A DNA stretch of 64,000 nt from Actinomadura sp. J1-007 (GTDB lineage Bacteria > Actinomycetota > Actinomycetes > Streptosporangiales > Streptosporangiaceae): NCBI RefSeq assembly GCF_009793335.1, contig NZ_WING01000001.1, positions 3,658,001 through 3,722,000 on the forward strand, in the 5' to 3' direction. Within the stretch, counting starts at the first letter, position 1. Each line of letters begins with the position of its first letter. Shown in pieces: positions 8,804 to 18,840 of the stretch. Below the pieces are notes generated by a model. The model saw only the letters and a program-made list of their open reading frames with translations. It made no database searches and had not been told where the DNA came from. The translations under genes were made by a program, and so were the position numbers.

Positions 8804-8962
8804 TCAGCGGCCTCGTTGGAGGCGGCGGGCCGGCATCTGGCGGGCGTTGCGGCGGTTGTCGTTGAAGGCCGCCGACCTGAAGTCGGGCGTCTTTCGCTTG
8901 CCCTTCTTCTTGGCCTTCTCGAAGGGGTTGTTGCCTTCCGGGTTCTGGATGTTGGCGCGCAT
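8804..8962 (-). CDS. Small, highly basic protein, 52 aa, unknown function
   Basis: Start ATG at 8962 is preceded by GGAGGTGG about 7 bp upstream; an in-frame ATG at 8983 lacks a site. The protein begins MRANIQNPEGNNPFEKAKKK and continues with many Lys and Arg residues to a Gly-Arg end. It has no Cys, no hydrophobic segment and no signal peptide, so binding to nucleic acid or ribosomes is plausible but unproven. A hairpin terminator follows directly, and a consensus-like promoter lies about 270 bp upstream. I do not recognise the family. Confidence 0.72.
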   Translation of the reverse strand: MRANIQNPEGNNPFEKAKKKGKRKTPDFRSAAFNDNRRNARQMPARRLQRGR

Positions 8963-9398
8963 AAAGAAACCACCTCCGGGCATGTCGAATTCGGCCTGCG
9001 TCGAGGCCGTGCGGAAAAGAGGGAAAGGCCGCGCGCGGTACGGGACGGCCGTCCGGGGACGGTCGGTGCGGGTCCATCGCGGATGCGTCGAGCCCCGGCT
9101 CAGGGCCGCCGTGCAGGCGGTATGAGGAGGGGTGATGCGATGGGGGTGCGCCCGTGGCGCGGGGGATGGGAGCGTGCCGGCAGCGTCGCTGCGGGCGGCT
9201 CAACCAATGAGAATCAAAGCTCCATGGCCCAGATAATAGCGGTACGGGGCGCATGGATGTCAAGCCCGTTCTCGCGGAATAAATGGCGGGTGATTGTCGC
9301 GGGGCGTCGCTCACGCCGGTCCGGCACACGCTCGTGCGGGGTCTGGTCCTGGGAATGGGGGCGGGGGCTTAGGGGGCGTCGTGGGAAGTGCGGAGAGC
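8963..9398. other. Long leader or intergenic region upstream of the small basic gene
   Basis: No gene of confident quality is seen. The segment 9180-9300 is less GC-rich and holds a promoter pointing left. If that promoter serves the 52-aa gene, the transcript has a leader of about 260 nt (8963-9225), which could contain a regulatory RNA. Confidence 0.45.
9233..9263 (-). promoter_or_regulatory. Consensus-like sigma-70-type promoter reading left
   Basis: On the minus strand TTGACA (9263-9258) and TATTAT (9238-9233) are separated by 19 bp. The hexamers match the consensus very well, which is rare at this GC content. The spacing is long. The next gene downstream is the small basic protein. Confidence 0.5.
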
Positions 9399-9557
9399 AT
9401 GGACGTGGTCGTCCGGGCGGTGGCGGAGCTGGTCGGGCGGCGGGATCCGGCGGCGGTCGAACGGTTCGTGGCGCCGGGGTACGTGCAGCACAGCGTCTCG
9501 GCGGATGGGCGGAGGGACGTGGTGGCCGCGCTCCCGTACAACGGGGTGATGGCGTGA
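9399..9557 (+). pseudogene. Truncated SnoaL/NTF2-like fold protein fragment
   Basis: 52 codons from ATG 9399 encode MDVVVRAVAELVGRRDPAAV followed by ERFVAPGYVQHSVSADGR. This is the first helix and strand of SnoaL-like ester cyclase or isomerase proteins, normally about 130 aa. Homology stops at about residue 45, and the rest of the fold is missing before the GlxA-like gene. It is probably a remnant. Confidence 0.5.
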
Positions 9558-9611
9558 TCTGTGGGGTGGGCGTCGTTGACGCCATCGCGGCGGCGGGACG
9601 AGCCTGGGGGC

Positions 9612-10579
9612 ATGCGCCGCGTCGTGTTCGTGATCTTCGAGGGGTTCCAGTCGCTGGACCTGACCGGTCCGTACGAGGTGTTCCAGTACGCCGGGCACCT
9701 GTCGGACGGCGGCTACGACTGCCGGGTGGTCGCGCCCGAGGCCGGGCCCGTGGCGAGCCGCAGCGGCCTGCCCGTGCACGCCTCGTACGGGATCGGCGAC
9801 CTCGACCCGGCGGAGGTGGACACGCTCGTCGTCGCGGGCGGCGTGGGCGTGGACGCCGCGTGCGAGGACCCGGAGCTGGTCGGCTGGGTGCGGCGCGCGG
9901 CGGAGGGGGCGCGGCGCGCGGCGTCGGTGTGCAGCGGCGCGTTCCTGCTGGCCGCCGCCGGGGTGCTGGACGGCCGCCGGGTCACCACCCACTGGTCCCG
10001 CGAACGGGGCTGAGGGAGGCCCATCCCGAGCTGGACGTCGACTGCGATCCGATCTTCATCCGGGACGGACCGGTCTGGACGTCCGCCGGAGTGACCGCCG
10101 GGATGGACCTCGCGCTCGCCCTGGTCGAGGACGACCTCGGGCGGGACGTGGCGCACGCGGTCGCGCGGCAGCTCGTGCTGTTCCTGCGGCGGCCCGGCAG
10201 CCAGTCGCAGTTCAGCGTCCCGCTGTGGACGGCGCGTCCCGCGAGCGACCCGATCCGGGCGGCGGTATCGGCCGTCGAGGCGGAGCCGGGGGCGCGGCAC
10301 TCGATCGCCGACCTGGCGGACCGCTGCGGCCTGAGCCCCCGCCACCTGCAACGCCGGTTCGCGGACGAGGTCGGGGTGCCGCCCGCCGCGTACGTCGAGC
10401 GGGTGCGGGTCGAGGCCGCGCGCCGCGCGCTCGCCGAGGGCGACGAGCCGGTGGAGGCGCTCGCGCGCCGCCTCGGCTTCGGGACGGGCGAGACGCTGCG
10501 GCGCTCGTTCCACCGGCACCTGGGGGTGGCCCCGTCCGACTACCGCGAACGTTTCCGAGCCATGAAGGAGTACGCGTGA
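9612..10579 (+). CDS. GlxA-family transcriptional regulator (DJ-1/PfpI + AraC HTH), frameshifted
   Basis: Part one (9612-10013) is the DJ-1/PfpI-like domain with SVCSGAFLLAAAG. Part two, in another frame to 10579, finishes that domain (DGPVWTSAGVTAGMD) and carries the AraC HTH (SIADLADRCGLSPRHLQRRF). Adding one G to the run at 10006-10009 joins them into about 322 aa with no missing family sequence. The next gene overlaps by GTGA, so the two are cotranscribed. Such regulators sense small metabolites through the inactive amidase-like domain. Confidence 0.82.
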
Positions 10580-11178
10580 CGACCTACGGACTGCTGGTGT
10601 TCCCCGACGCGGAGGAGCTCGACTTCGTCGGCCCCTGGGAGGTGTTCAACGTCTCCGCGAGGCTGCGCGGGCAGGGCGACGCGGCCGTGCTCATCGCGGA
10701 GCACGACGCGCCGGTGCGCTGCGTCGGAGGGTTGCGCGTCCTCCCCGACCACACGCTGGACGACCACCCGCCGCTGGACGTCATGCTCGTCCCGGGCGGC
10801 CGGGGCGCGCGCGAGGACCAGACCACCAACCCGGCCGTGACCGGCTGGATCGCCAAGACCGCCGAACGCGCGGACTGGGTGACGGCCGTCTGCACGGGCT
10901 CGGTGCTGCTGCACGCCGCCGGGCCCGCGCGCGGCCGCCGCGTCGCGACGCACCACGCCTCGGAGGACGCCCTCGAACGGCTCGGTGACGTCACGGTCGT
11001 CCGCGACGTCCGCTACGTCGTGGACGGGAACCTCGTCACCAGCCAGGGCGTCTCGGCCGGGATCGACATGTCGCTCTGGCTCGTCGGCCACCTCCACGGC
11101 CGCGACCACGCCCGCGCCGTACGCCGCCACATCCAGTACGACCCCGCCCCGCCCTACCTCGCCGACACCCCCGCCTGA
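10576..11178 (+). CDS. DJ-1/PfpI family protein (isonitrile hydratase-like)
   Basis: 200 aa from GTG 10576, with GAAGGAG six bases upstream inside the end of the preceding gene. Features are GPWEVFN near residue 25, the nucleophile elbow TAVCTGSVLLHAAG with the catalytic-type Cys, and VTSQGVSAGIDM. The family includes isonitrile hydratase and glyoxalase III-like enzymes. It is translationally coupled to the GlxA-like regulator, which shares this fold, so the pair may handle the same metabolite. The substrate is unknown. Confidence 0.85.
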   Translation: MTTYGLLVFPDAEELDFVGPWEVFNVSARLRGQGDAAVLIAEHDAPVRCVGGLRVLPDHTLDDHPPLDVMLVPGGRGAREDQTTNPAVTGWIAKTAERADWVTAVCTGSVLLHAAGPARGRRVATHHASEDALERLGDVTVVRDVRYVVDGNLVTSQGVSAGIDMSLWLVGHLHGRDHARAVRRHIQYDPAPPYLADTPA

Positions 11179-11244
11179 CCGCCGACCGAACCCGCGACCA
11201 GGCCGTCCCCGCCCCGGCGGAACTCCGGGGCGGGCGGGTGCGGG

Positions 11245-11772
11245 TCAGTGGGATTCGGCTTGGAGGGACTCGTACTCCTTGAGGACCTTCTTGCGGGCCC
11301 TGGTGGAGAGGCGGTCGATGTAGAGCCGGCCCTCCAGGTGGTCGGTCTCGTGCTGGAGGCAGCGGGCGAGGACGCCGGTGCCGTGGACGGTGACCGGGTC
11401 GCCCTTGACGTCGAAGCCGTGGCAGGTGACGCGGTCGGGGCGGGCGAGCTTCGCGCTCGGGCCCGGAACCGACAGGCAGCCCTCGTCGCCGTCGTCGAGC
11501 CGCCGCTCCTCCAGCGCGGGCAGCACCAGGGTGGGGTTGACCAGCACGCCCTTGCGGTGCTCGCCGTCCTCGTCGGGGCAGTCGTACACGAAGATCCGCA
11601 GGTCGAGGCCGATCTGGTTGGACGCGAGGCCGACGCCGTTCGCCGCGTACATGCTCGCGAACATGTCGTCGGCGAGCGCCGCGAGCGCCGCGTCGAAGTC
11701 CTCGACCGGGCGGCAGGGGCGGTGCAGCACCGGTTCCCCCACCAGCGTGATCGGTCGTGCCTGTCCCGTCAT
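11245..11772 (-). CDS. def: Peptide deformylase
   Basis: 175 aa. It removes the N-formyl group from nascent proteins. Metal ligands are C99 in EGCLSVPG and H141 and H145 in HETDHLEG, with E142 as the catalytic acid. Motif 1 is GVGLASNQ rather than the usual GxGLAAPQ. It is a single gene facing away from the metE riboswitch. Actinomycetes often carry several def copies, so this need not be the housekeeping one. Confidence 0.93.
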   Translation of the reverse strand: MTGQARPITLVGEPVLHRPCRPVEDFDAALAALADDMFASMYAANGVGLASNQIGLDLRIFVYDCPDEDGEHRKGVLVNPTLVLPALEERRLDDGDEGCLSVPGPSAKLARPDRVTCHGFDVKGDPVTVHGTGVLARCLQHETDHLEGRLYIDRLSTRARKKVLKEYESLQAESH

Positions 11773-11837
11773 GTGTCCGCCCCTTCAGGATGTGCGTGCC
11801 GAGGGCGCCGTGCGCCGTCCGTCTATACTCGCGGCTG

Positions 11838-12035
11838 CGGAAGGTTCACCCGCACGCAGGTGCGGGTGTCGCAAGAGGGAATCCGGTGCGGCCGGGCCGA
11901 TCAGTCGGCCCGCCAATTCCGGAACTGCCCCGCAGCGGTGAACGGGAACGACCGCCGTCATACGCACTGATCCGTCACGGGTTGGGAAGCGACGGCCAGT
12001 AGGCCACCAGTGCCCGTGAGTCCGAAGACCTGCCT
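11838..12035 (+). promoter_or_regulatory. Cobalamin (B12) riboswitch upstream of metE
   Basis: Conserved elements occur in order: AAGAGGGAATCCGGTG at about 11873, the GCCCCGCAGCGGTGA box at about 11927, GCCAGTAGGC at about 11995 and GAGTCCGAAGACCTGCC at about 12018. The 120 bp between the aptamer and the metE ribosome site (GAGGGAG at 12144) contains GC-rich stems that can act as the expression platform. B12 binding is expected to turn metE off when the B12-dependent synthase can work. Confidence 0.93.
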
Positions 12036-12158
12036 CCGCCCGCGCGCCGTCCGGCGCGCGGTGGTCCACGGCCTCGCGGGACGGCCCGGGACGCGGCGGC
12101 CCCGCATCCCCTCCTCCCCGTACGGCCGTGGCTACGGCCTGACGAGGGAGAAGCCGTC

Positions 12159-14453
12159 ATGACGATCGACACGACCGTGCTCGGGTACCCGAGGATCGGC
12201 CCGGACCGCGAGCTGAAGCGCGCCACCGAGGCGTACTGGGCGGGACGGACCGGCGCGGAGGAGCTCGAAGGGACCGCCCGCGCGCTGCGCCGTTCGGTGT
12301 GGACGGGCCTGCGCGACGCCGGGCTCGGCACGATCCCGTCCAACACGTTCTCGCTGTACGACCAGATGCTCGACATGAGCGTGCTGGTCGACGCCGTCCC
12401 CGAACGGTTCCGGCACCTGGACGGGCTGGACGCCTACTTCGCGATGGCGCGCGGCGCGGAGGGCGTTCCGGCGCTGGAGATGACCAAGTGGTTCGACACG
12501 AACTACCACTACCTCGTGCCTGAGCTGGGGCCGGACACGCGGTTCCGGCTCGTCCGCCCGGAACGCGCGAAGCCGCTCGCCGAGTACCGGGAGGCGCGCG
12601 GGCTCGGCGTCGAGACCCGGCCGGTGCTGGTCGGCCCGCTGACGTACCTGCTGCTGGCCAAGGCCGCGCCGGGCGCGCCGGACGGGTTCCGGCCGCTGGA
12701 CCTGCTGGACCCGCTGGTCGAGGTGTACGCCGAGCTGCTCGAACGGCTCGCGGGCGCGGGCTGCGCGTGGGTCCAGCTCGACGAGCCCGCCCTCGCCGCC
12801 GACCGCACCGGCGAGGAGCTGGACGCGCTGCGGCGGGCGTACGAGCGGCTCGGCGCCCTGCCGTCGCGGCCCAGGCTGCTCGCCGCCACGTACTTCGGTG
12901 AGATCGGCGACGCGCTGCCCGTTCTCGCGGGGACGCGGGTGGAGGCGATCGGGCTCGACTTCGTCGCCGGGCCCGGCAACCTCAGGGCGATCGCGTCGAT
13001 CGGCGGGCTGCCGCGCCGCACGCTCGTCGCGGGCGTCGTGGACGGCCGCAACGTGTGGCGCGCCGACCTCGGCCGGGCGCTGTCCACCTGCGCGTCCCTG
13101 CTCGGCCTCGCGGGCGACGTGGTCGTCGGGACGTCGTGCTCGCTGCTGCACGTCCCGCTGGACCTGGCCGCGGAGACGGGCCTGGACGGCGCGCTGCGGG
13201 CCCGGCTGGCGTTCGCCCGGCAGAAGGTGGACGAGGTCGTGCTCGTCGGGCGGGCGCTGCGCGAGGGGCACGAGGCGGTCGCGGCCGAGATCGCGGAGAG
13301 CCGCGCGGCGCGGGACGCGGAGGGCGCCGCCGACTACCGCGTGCGCGCGCGCCTCGACGCCCTCGGCGAGGGCGGCGGACGCCCCGACCGGGCCGTGCGG
13401 TTCGCGGCGCAGGCGCGGACGCTCGGGCTGCCGCCGCTCGCCACGACCACGATCGGGTCGTTCCCCCAGACGGCGGAGGTGCGGGCGGCGCGCGCGGACC
13501 ACCGGGCCGGGCGGATCACGACCGAGGCGTACGAGGCGGCGATGCGGGCCGAGATCGACCGGGTCGTCGCGCTCCAGGAGGACCTCGGCCTCGACGTCCT
13601 CGTGCACGGCGAGCCCGAGCGCAACGACATGGTGCAGTACTTCGCCGAGCAGCTCGACGGCTACGCCGCCACGGCGAACGGCTGGGTCCAGTCGTACGGC
13701 ACGCGCTGCGTCCGGCCGCCGATCCTGCACGGCGACGTGGCGCGGCCCGAGCCGATGACCGTCCGCTGGACGACGTACGCGCAGTCCCGCACGCGGCGGC
13801 CGGTGAAGGGGATGCTGACGGGGCCGGTGACCATGCTGGCCTGGTCGTTCGTCCGCGACGACCAGCCGCTCGCCGACACCGCGCGGCAGGTCGCGCTGGC
13901 GCTGCGCGACGAGATCCGCGACCTGGAGGCCGCCGGGATCGGCGTCGTCCAGGTGGACGAGCCGGCGCTGCGCGAGCTGCTCCCGCTCCGCCGCGCCGAC
14001 CGCCCGGCCTACCTGGCGTGGGCGGTCGGGGCGTTCCGGCTCGCCACCTCGGGCGTCGCGCCGGGCACGCAGATCCACACGCACATGTGCTACTCGGAGT
14101 TCGGCGAGGTGATCGGCGCGATCGGCGACCTGGACGCGGACGTGGCGAGCGTCGAGGCGGCCCGTTCCCACATGGAGCTCGTCACCGACCTGAGCGCCGC
14201 CGGGTACGCCGCCGGGATCGGTCCGGGCGTCTACGACATCCACTCGCCACGTGTACCTGACGTCGAGGAGATGGAAGAGTCACTGCGTCGCGCGCTGGGC
14301 GCGATCGCGCCCGGCCGCCTCTGGGTGAACCCCGACTGCGGCCTCAAGACGCGCGGCTACGCCGAGACGGAGGCGTCCCTGCGCAACATGGTCGCCGCCG
14401 CCCACCGCGTCCGCGCCACCCTCCCCGCCCCACCGACGCCGCGGACGCGGTGA
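12159..14453 (+). CDS. metE: Cobalamin-independent methionine synthase
   Basis: 764 aa, the usual full length. It methylates homocysteine with 5-methyltetrahydropteroyltri-L-glutamate in the cytoplasm. The N-terminus [13 protein letters not shown] is typical. The zinc site is complete: H642 and C644 (HTHMC), E666 and C727 ([11 protein letters not shown]), matching E. coli positions to within one. A cobalamin riboswitch lies upstream and a strong hairpin follows, so it is monocistronic and repressed when B12 is plentiful. Confidence 0.98.
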   Translation: MTIDTTVLGYPRIGPDRELKRATEAYWAGRTGAEELEGTARALRRSVWTGLRDAGLGTIPSNTFSLYDQMLDMSVLVDAVPERFRHLDGLDAYFAMARGAEGVPALEMTKWFDTNYHYLVPELGPDTRFRLVRPERAKPLAEYREARGLGVETRPVLVGPLTYLLLAKAAPGAPDGFRPLDLLDPLVEVYAELLERLAGAGCAWVQLDEPALAADRTGEELDALRRAYERLGALPSRPRLLAATYFGEIGDALPVLAGTRVEAIGLDFVAGPGNLRAIASIGGLPRRTLVAGVVDGRNVWRADLGRALSTCASLLGLAGDVVVGTSCSLLHVPLDLAAETGLDGALRARLAFARQKVDEVVLVGRALREGHEAVAAEIAESRAARDAEGAADYRVRARLDALGEGGGRPDRAVRFAAQARTLGLPPLATTTIGSFPQTAEVRAARADHRAGRITTEAYEAAMRAEIDRVVALQEDLGLDVLVHGEPERNDMVQYFAEQLDGYAATANGWVQSYGTRCVRPPILHGDVARPEPMTVRWTTYAQSRTRRPVKGMLTGPVTMLAWSFVRDDQPLADTARQVALALRDEIRDLEAAGIGVVQVDEPALRELLPLRRADRPAYLAWAVGAFRLATSGVAPGTQIHTHMCYSEFGEVIGAIGDLDADVASVEAARSHMELVTDLSAAGYAAGIGPGVYDIHSPRVPDVEEMEESLRRALGAIAPGRLWVNPDCGLKTRGYAETEASLRNMVAAAHRVRATLPAPPTPRTR

Positions 14454-14480
14454 CCTCGGCCACCGCACGAGCGCGTTGAC

Positions 14481-14508
14481 CGTCCGGGGAGGCGAGCCTC
14501 CCCGGACG
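14481..14508 (+). terminator. metE terminator hairpin
   Basis: A perfect 12-bp stem, CGTCCGGGGAGG with its complement, closes a 4-nt loop 28 bp after the metE stop. Confidence 0.8.
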
Positions 14509-14549
14509 GACCGCGCAGCGATGCGGCGCTCGCAAGACCCGGTCAGGTG

Positions 14550-14850
14550 CGAGCCGCCAGGCGAGTGCCGTAAGCCGAGGCGAGGAAGACACGTGCCGTG
14601 CGCCAGCCGGGGGCGCTGGGCGTCGCGACGGCGCGGGCGGTCTCGGCGTCGTCGGTGACGAAGCCGATGCCGAGCAACCGCCGTACGCCCGCGCCCAGCA
14701 GATGCTCGACCGCGCGGCCCAGGAACGCGCGGCTGCCGCGGAACCGCCGAGGAAACAGTCGTACATCCGGGCGGGATTGGGCCTCTCCGGAACGGAGGCC
14801 GCCGGGTCCGGCCCGGGGACGCCCTTCCGCTGGAGCCGTACGGCTTGCAA
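14550..14850 (-). pseudogene. Relic of an S-adenosyl methyltransferase (PF04672 type)
   Basis: One minus-strand frame reads PNPARMYDCFLGGS, the N-terminal signature of actinomycete SAM-dependent methyltransferases of this family. A second frame continues SRAFLGRAVEHLLGAGVRR and LLGIG. The 25-30 residues normally between them are missing, a frame change separates the two parts, and the rest of the enzyme is absent. This is a clear remnant, not a single-base error. Confidence 0.6.
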
Positions 14851-14875
14851 GATCGTACCGAAGGGAGGGCCGCGC

Positions 14876-15058
14876 ATGGGGAACGATCACCACGGCCCGG
14901 ACACCGTCGGACCCGTCGCCGGGCCCCTGCACGCCGCCGCCCTCGGGCCCGGCCCACCCGCCACCCCGGACCCCGGACCGTCCCTCGCCGTACCACCAGA
15001 CGGAGTGTCCATGACCGGCGCGATCCTGCGCGGCCCCGCCGACCCGCACGGCGCATGA
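14876..15058 (+). CDS. Small Pro/Gly-rich hypothetical protein, 60 aa
   Basis: ATG 14876 is preceded by GAAGGGAGG with a 9-base gap. The product begins MGNDHHGPDTVGPV, is rich in Pro, Gly and Ala, and has no recognised domain. Its TGA overlaps the ATG of the next gene (ATGA at 15055), suggesting translational coupling. It runs antisense to the methyltransferase relic's upstream part, so coding status is only moderately supported. Confidence 0.45.
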   Translation: MGNDHHGPDTVGPVAGPLHAAALGPGPPATPDPGPSLAVPPDGVSMTGAILRGPADPHGA

Positions 15059-15584
15059 GCCGGCTCGCCACCTGCGTCGACCTGCTCCGCCGTGCGGGCA
15101 GCGACGTCGGCCACCCGGACCTCGCCGAACGGCTCGTCCGCGCGCTGGAGGACGGTGTCGCCACGCTCGACGCGCTGCCGCGCGACGACGCGTTCTGGAT
15201 CGGCTGGGCCAACACCGACGCGACGCTGTTCAAGCTGCACGACCACGCGAGCCTGCGCCTGGCCGCCGACCCCGGCGACCGCCCGGCGCGCTGGGCGCTG
15301 ATCGCGCTCGCGCTCGCCCACGGCGGCAACGACGGCGGCCTGCCGCTCCTCGCCCCGCTGGTCGCCGCGGACCCCGCCGCGGCGGCCGACGCCGTCGCGA
15401 TCGCCGAGTGGGTGTGGGAGGAGATCGGCCTCAACAACGCCGCCGACCTGCGCGCCGTCCTGTCCGCCGCCGACCGCTCCGAGCTGGAGGAGGCGGCCCG
15501 CCGCGACCCGGCGGCCAGGGAGCTGCGGATCGCGCTGAGCGTCCTGGACGGCGCCGACCTCCCGAGGCGCTCGCGCGCGCCTGA
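15055..15584 (+). CDS. Hypothetical protein with HEAT-like helices, uncertain C-terminus
   Basis: Starts at ATG 15055 overlapping the previous stop. The protein, about 175 aa, begins MSRLATCVDLLRRAGSD and is Ala/Leu-rich and helical. I do not recognise the family. In the given frame there is no stop before the BTAD gene start at 15604, so it would read through into it. A one-base deletion near 15550-15570 would instead end it at TGA 15582-15584 with a tail like PPEALARA. That end was chosen here because the same kind of deletion recurs in this window. Confidence 0.5.
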
Positions 15585-15603
15585 AGGCGCGGATAATCCG
15601 GGT

Positions 15604-18600
15604 ATGCGGTTCGGCGTGCTGGGGCCACGAGGGCGTGGCGGGACGACGGGAGCGAGGCCGCGCTCGGCGGCCCCGCCCGGCGCGCGCTGCTCGCCGTCCT
15701 GCTCACCGACCCGGGGAGGCCGATCCCGGTCGGCCGCGTCCTGGACGAGCTGCACGGCGGAACGGTCCCGGACAAGGCCGCGCACGCCCTCCAGGCCCAG
15801 GTGTCGAGGCTGCGCCGCGCACTCGGCCCGGACGCCCCGATCGAGCACTCGCCGTCCGGCTACCGCGTCGCCGCCCCGCCCGACGCCGTGGACGCGTGGC
15901 GGTTCGAGCGGATGGCCGACGAGGGGCGCGCCGCCCTCGGCGCGGGTGACCACGCGTCGGCGGCGGCCCTGCTGCGCGACGCGTTGCGGCTGTGGCGCGG
16001 CGCGCCGTTCGCCGACATCGCCGACGCGCCGTCCGGCCGCGCCCACGCCGTACGCCTGGAGGAACGCGCGCTCGCCGCCCGCGAGGACCGCATCGACGCG
16101 GACCTCCGGCTCGGCCGCGGCGACGCGGTCGTCCCGGAACTGCGCGAACTGATCGGGCGGCATCCCGTCCGCGAACGGCTCCACGCGCTGCTCATGCGCG
16201 CCCTCGCGTCCCAAGGCCGGCGGGCCGAGGCACTTGAGGCGTTCGCGCACGCCCGCCGCACCCTGGCCGACGAACTCGGCACCGACCCGTCCGCCGAACT
16301 GACCACCCTGCACACGTCCCTGCTGCAAGAAACCCCGCCGGACGGGCCGTTCGGGGGCGGGGCGGTGGCGCGGGCACCCGCGCAGCACACCAGCTTCGTC
16401 GGGCGGACCGACGAGGTGCGGGAGGTGCGCGACCTCCTGCGCAGAGCGCGGCTGGTCACTCTGCTGGGGCCGGGCGGCGTGGGAAAGACCCGCCTCGCGG
16501 CCGAGGCGGCGTCCGGCCCGCCGGACTCCGAAGCGTGCTTCGTCGAACTCGCGGCGACCCGTGACGAGACCGGAGTGACGCAGGCGGTCCTGAGCGCCCT
16601 CGACCTCCGCGAGACCGTCCTCCTCGCCCCGCCCGGCGTTCCGGCGGCCGGGCCGTCCGTGCCCGTCGCCGTCGGACGGCTCGCGGCGGCGCTGGCGGAA
16701 CGGCGGACCCTGCTCGTCCTCGACAACTGCGAGCACGTCCTGGACGCGGTGGCGGCGCTGGTCCTCGCGCTGCTGCGCGCCTGCCCCGGCCTGCGCGTCC
16801 TCACCACGAGCCGCGAGCCGCTCGGCGTCACGGGCGAGCACCTGCGGCAGGTCAGGCCGCTGGACGGGGCGGCGGCCGTACGGCTGTTCGCGGACCGGGC
16901 GGCGGCCGTCCGCCCCGGCTTCACCGTGGACGGCGCGAACGCCGCCGACGTCCGCCGCGTCTGTGCGGCGCTGGACGACCTGCCGCTCGCGATCGAGCTG
17001 GCGGCGGCGCGGCTCCGCACGCGGGACATCGCGAGCCTCGCGTCCGGGCTGCACGACCGGCTCGGGCTGCTCGCGCGCGGCACCCGTTCGGCCGACGCGC
17101 GCCACCGGACGCTGCGCGCGGCGATCGGCTGGAGCTGGGACCTGCTGACGGCGGACGAACGGCGCGCGGCGAGCCGGTTCGCGGTGTTCGCGGGCGGCGC
17201 GTCGCCCGAGGCGGCGGCGGCCGTGTGCGCGGTCCCCGACGCCGCGAACGTGCTGGAGTCGCTCGCCGACAAGTCGTTCCTCGACGCCGCCGCCGGCCGC
17301 TACCGGATGCTGGAGACCATCCGGGCCTACGCCGCAGAACGCCTGACCGCCGCCAGAACCACGGACGACGACGCCGGGCGGGCTCACGCGCTGCACTTCC
17401 TCGCGTTCGCCGAGGACGCCGACCCGCATCTCCTCGGCGCCGGGCAGCTCGATCGACTGCGCGCGCTCGCCGCCGAGCACGACAACCTGCTGGCCGCGCT
17501 GCGCTGGGCGGTGGACGGCGGCGAGGTCGCGACGGCGCTGCGCCTGCTCGCGGCGCTGTCCACCTACCTGTGGGTTCGCGGGCTGTCCACGTCGGCGTCC
17601 GGCCTGGCGGCGCGGCTGCTGGACCTCGCCGGGGACGCGCCGCCGCCGGGCCTGGAGGAGGAGTACGCGATCTGCGGCCTCGTCGTCGCCGCGGACCCGG
17701 CCCGCGCCGCGACGTGGCGGCGCCACCGGGAGGCCGTCGGCGCGGTGGTCCTCGCGGGCGGCGGGCGGCGGCCGTACGTGCCGTTCCGGTGGTTCATGGT
17801 GACGGTCGGGGCGGACGACGCGCGGGGCGCGCTCGCGCTGATCCGCGGCGGGCGCGACCACCCGCACCCCTGGGCCCGTGCCGCCGCGCACCTGCTGTCG
17901 GGCTTCCCCCGGCTGGCGGCCGGCGACGCCCAGGGCGCGGAACGGGAGTTCGGCGTCGCCGCCGCGACGTTCCGGGAGGCCGGGGACCGCTGGGGCACCG
18001 CGATGGCGCTCGACGCGCTCGCGGGCCTCGCCGCGTCCCACGGCGACGCCGCGCGCGCGATCGTCCTGACCCGCGAGGCCCTCGGCCTGGCCGAACGGCT
18101 CGGCGCCGTGGACGACCAGTCCGACCTGCTCTGCAACCTCGGCGACTACCGGATCGACGCCGATCCCGCGGCGGCCCGCGCCGACTACGCGCGCGCCGCC
18201 GACCTCGCGCGCCGCGCGGGCGGCCCCACCTACCTCGCGGCGGCGCTGCGCGGCCTCGGCGACATCGCCGCCCTGGACGGCGACCTCGACGGGGCGCGCG
18301 AACGGTACGAGGCCGCGCTCGAACGGTTCGACCCGCGCTGGGTCAAGAGCGTCGGCAACCGCGCCCGCGCGCTGTCCGGGCTCGGGCGCCTCGCGGAGCG
18401 CCGCGGCGACCTCGCCGAGGCGCGGGACCTGCACCGGCGGGCCGTCGAGGCGGCGGCGCCGATGGGCGCGCGGTTCGAGGGCGCGCAGGCCATGGCCGGG
18501 CTCGCCGGGGCCGTGCTCGCGGACGGCGACCCGTACGGGGCGGCGGCGCTGCTCGGCGCGGCGGCGGCGTTCCGCGGCACCGCGTCCCCCTCGGCGCCGA

Positions 18601-18742
18601 GGCCGCCCGCGTCGAACGCGTCGCGGCGGCGGCCCGCGCCGAACTGGGCGACGGCCCGTTCGACGCGGCCCACCACGCCGGAACGCGGATGACCCACGAC
18701 GAGGTCCTCGCCCTGGCCGCCCCCCGCCGCACCACCGCCTGA
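15604..18742 (+). CDS. AfsR/SARP-like regulator: BTAD + NB-ARC ATPase + TPR, two frameshifts
   Basis: The start MRFGVLGP is classic for BTAD regulators. One missing base near 15628 shifts the frame; restoring it gives RFGVLGPLRAWRDDGSE and then the BTAD domain. The ATPase has Walker A GPGGVGKTR and Walker B LLVLDNCEH with the TTSREPLG motif, followed by TPR-like helices. A second missing base at about 18584 separates the C-terminal tail (ARVERVAAAARAELG to stop 18742). Corrected length is about 1046 aa. GATAAT lies 7 bp before the ATG, so the mRNA may be leaderless. These proteins regulate secondary metabolism or morphology; the target is unknown. Confidence 0.82.
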
Positions 18743-18840
18743 CCCCGGCGGCGCGCGGCGCGGGCGGGCGCGAGCGCGCGGGCGCGCGCGGTGAGTGCGG
18801 GGTGAGCGGGTGGTGAGCGGCGGCGGGCAGGGTCGGCCGC

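Noticed and set aside
9214..9585. 123-codon minus-strand frame over the promoter region
   Set aside because: It is Pro/Thr/Arg-rich without a ribosome site and overlaps the SnoaL fragment on the other strand.
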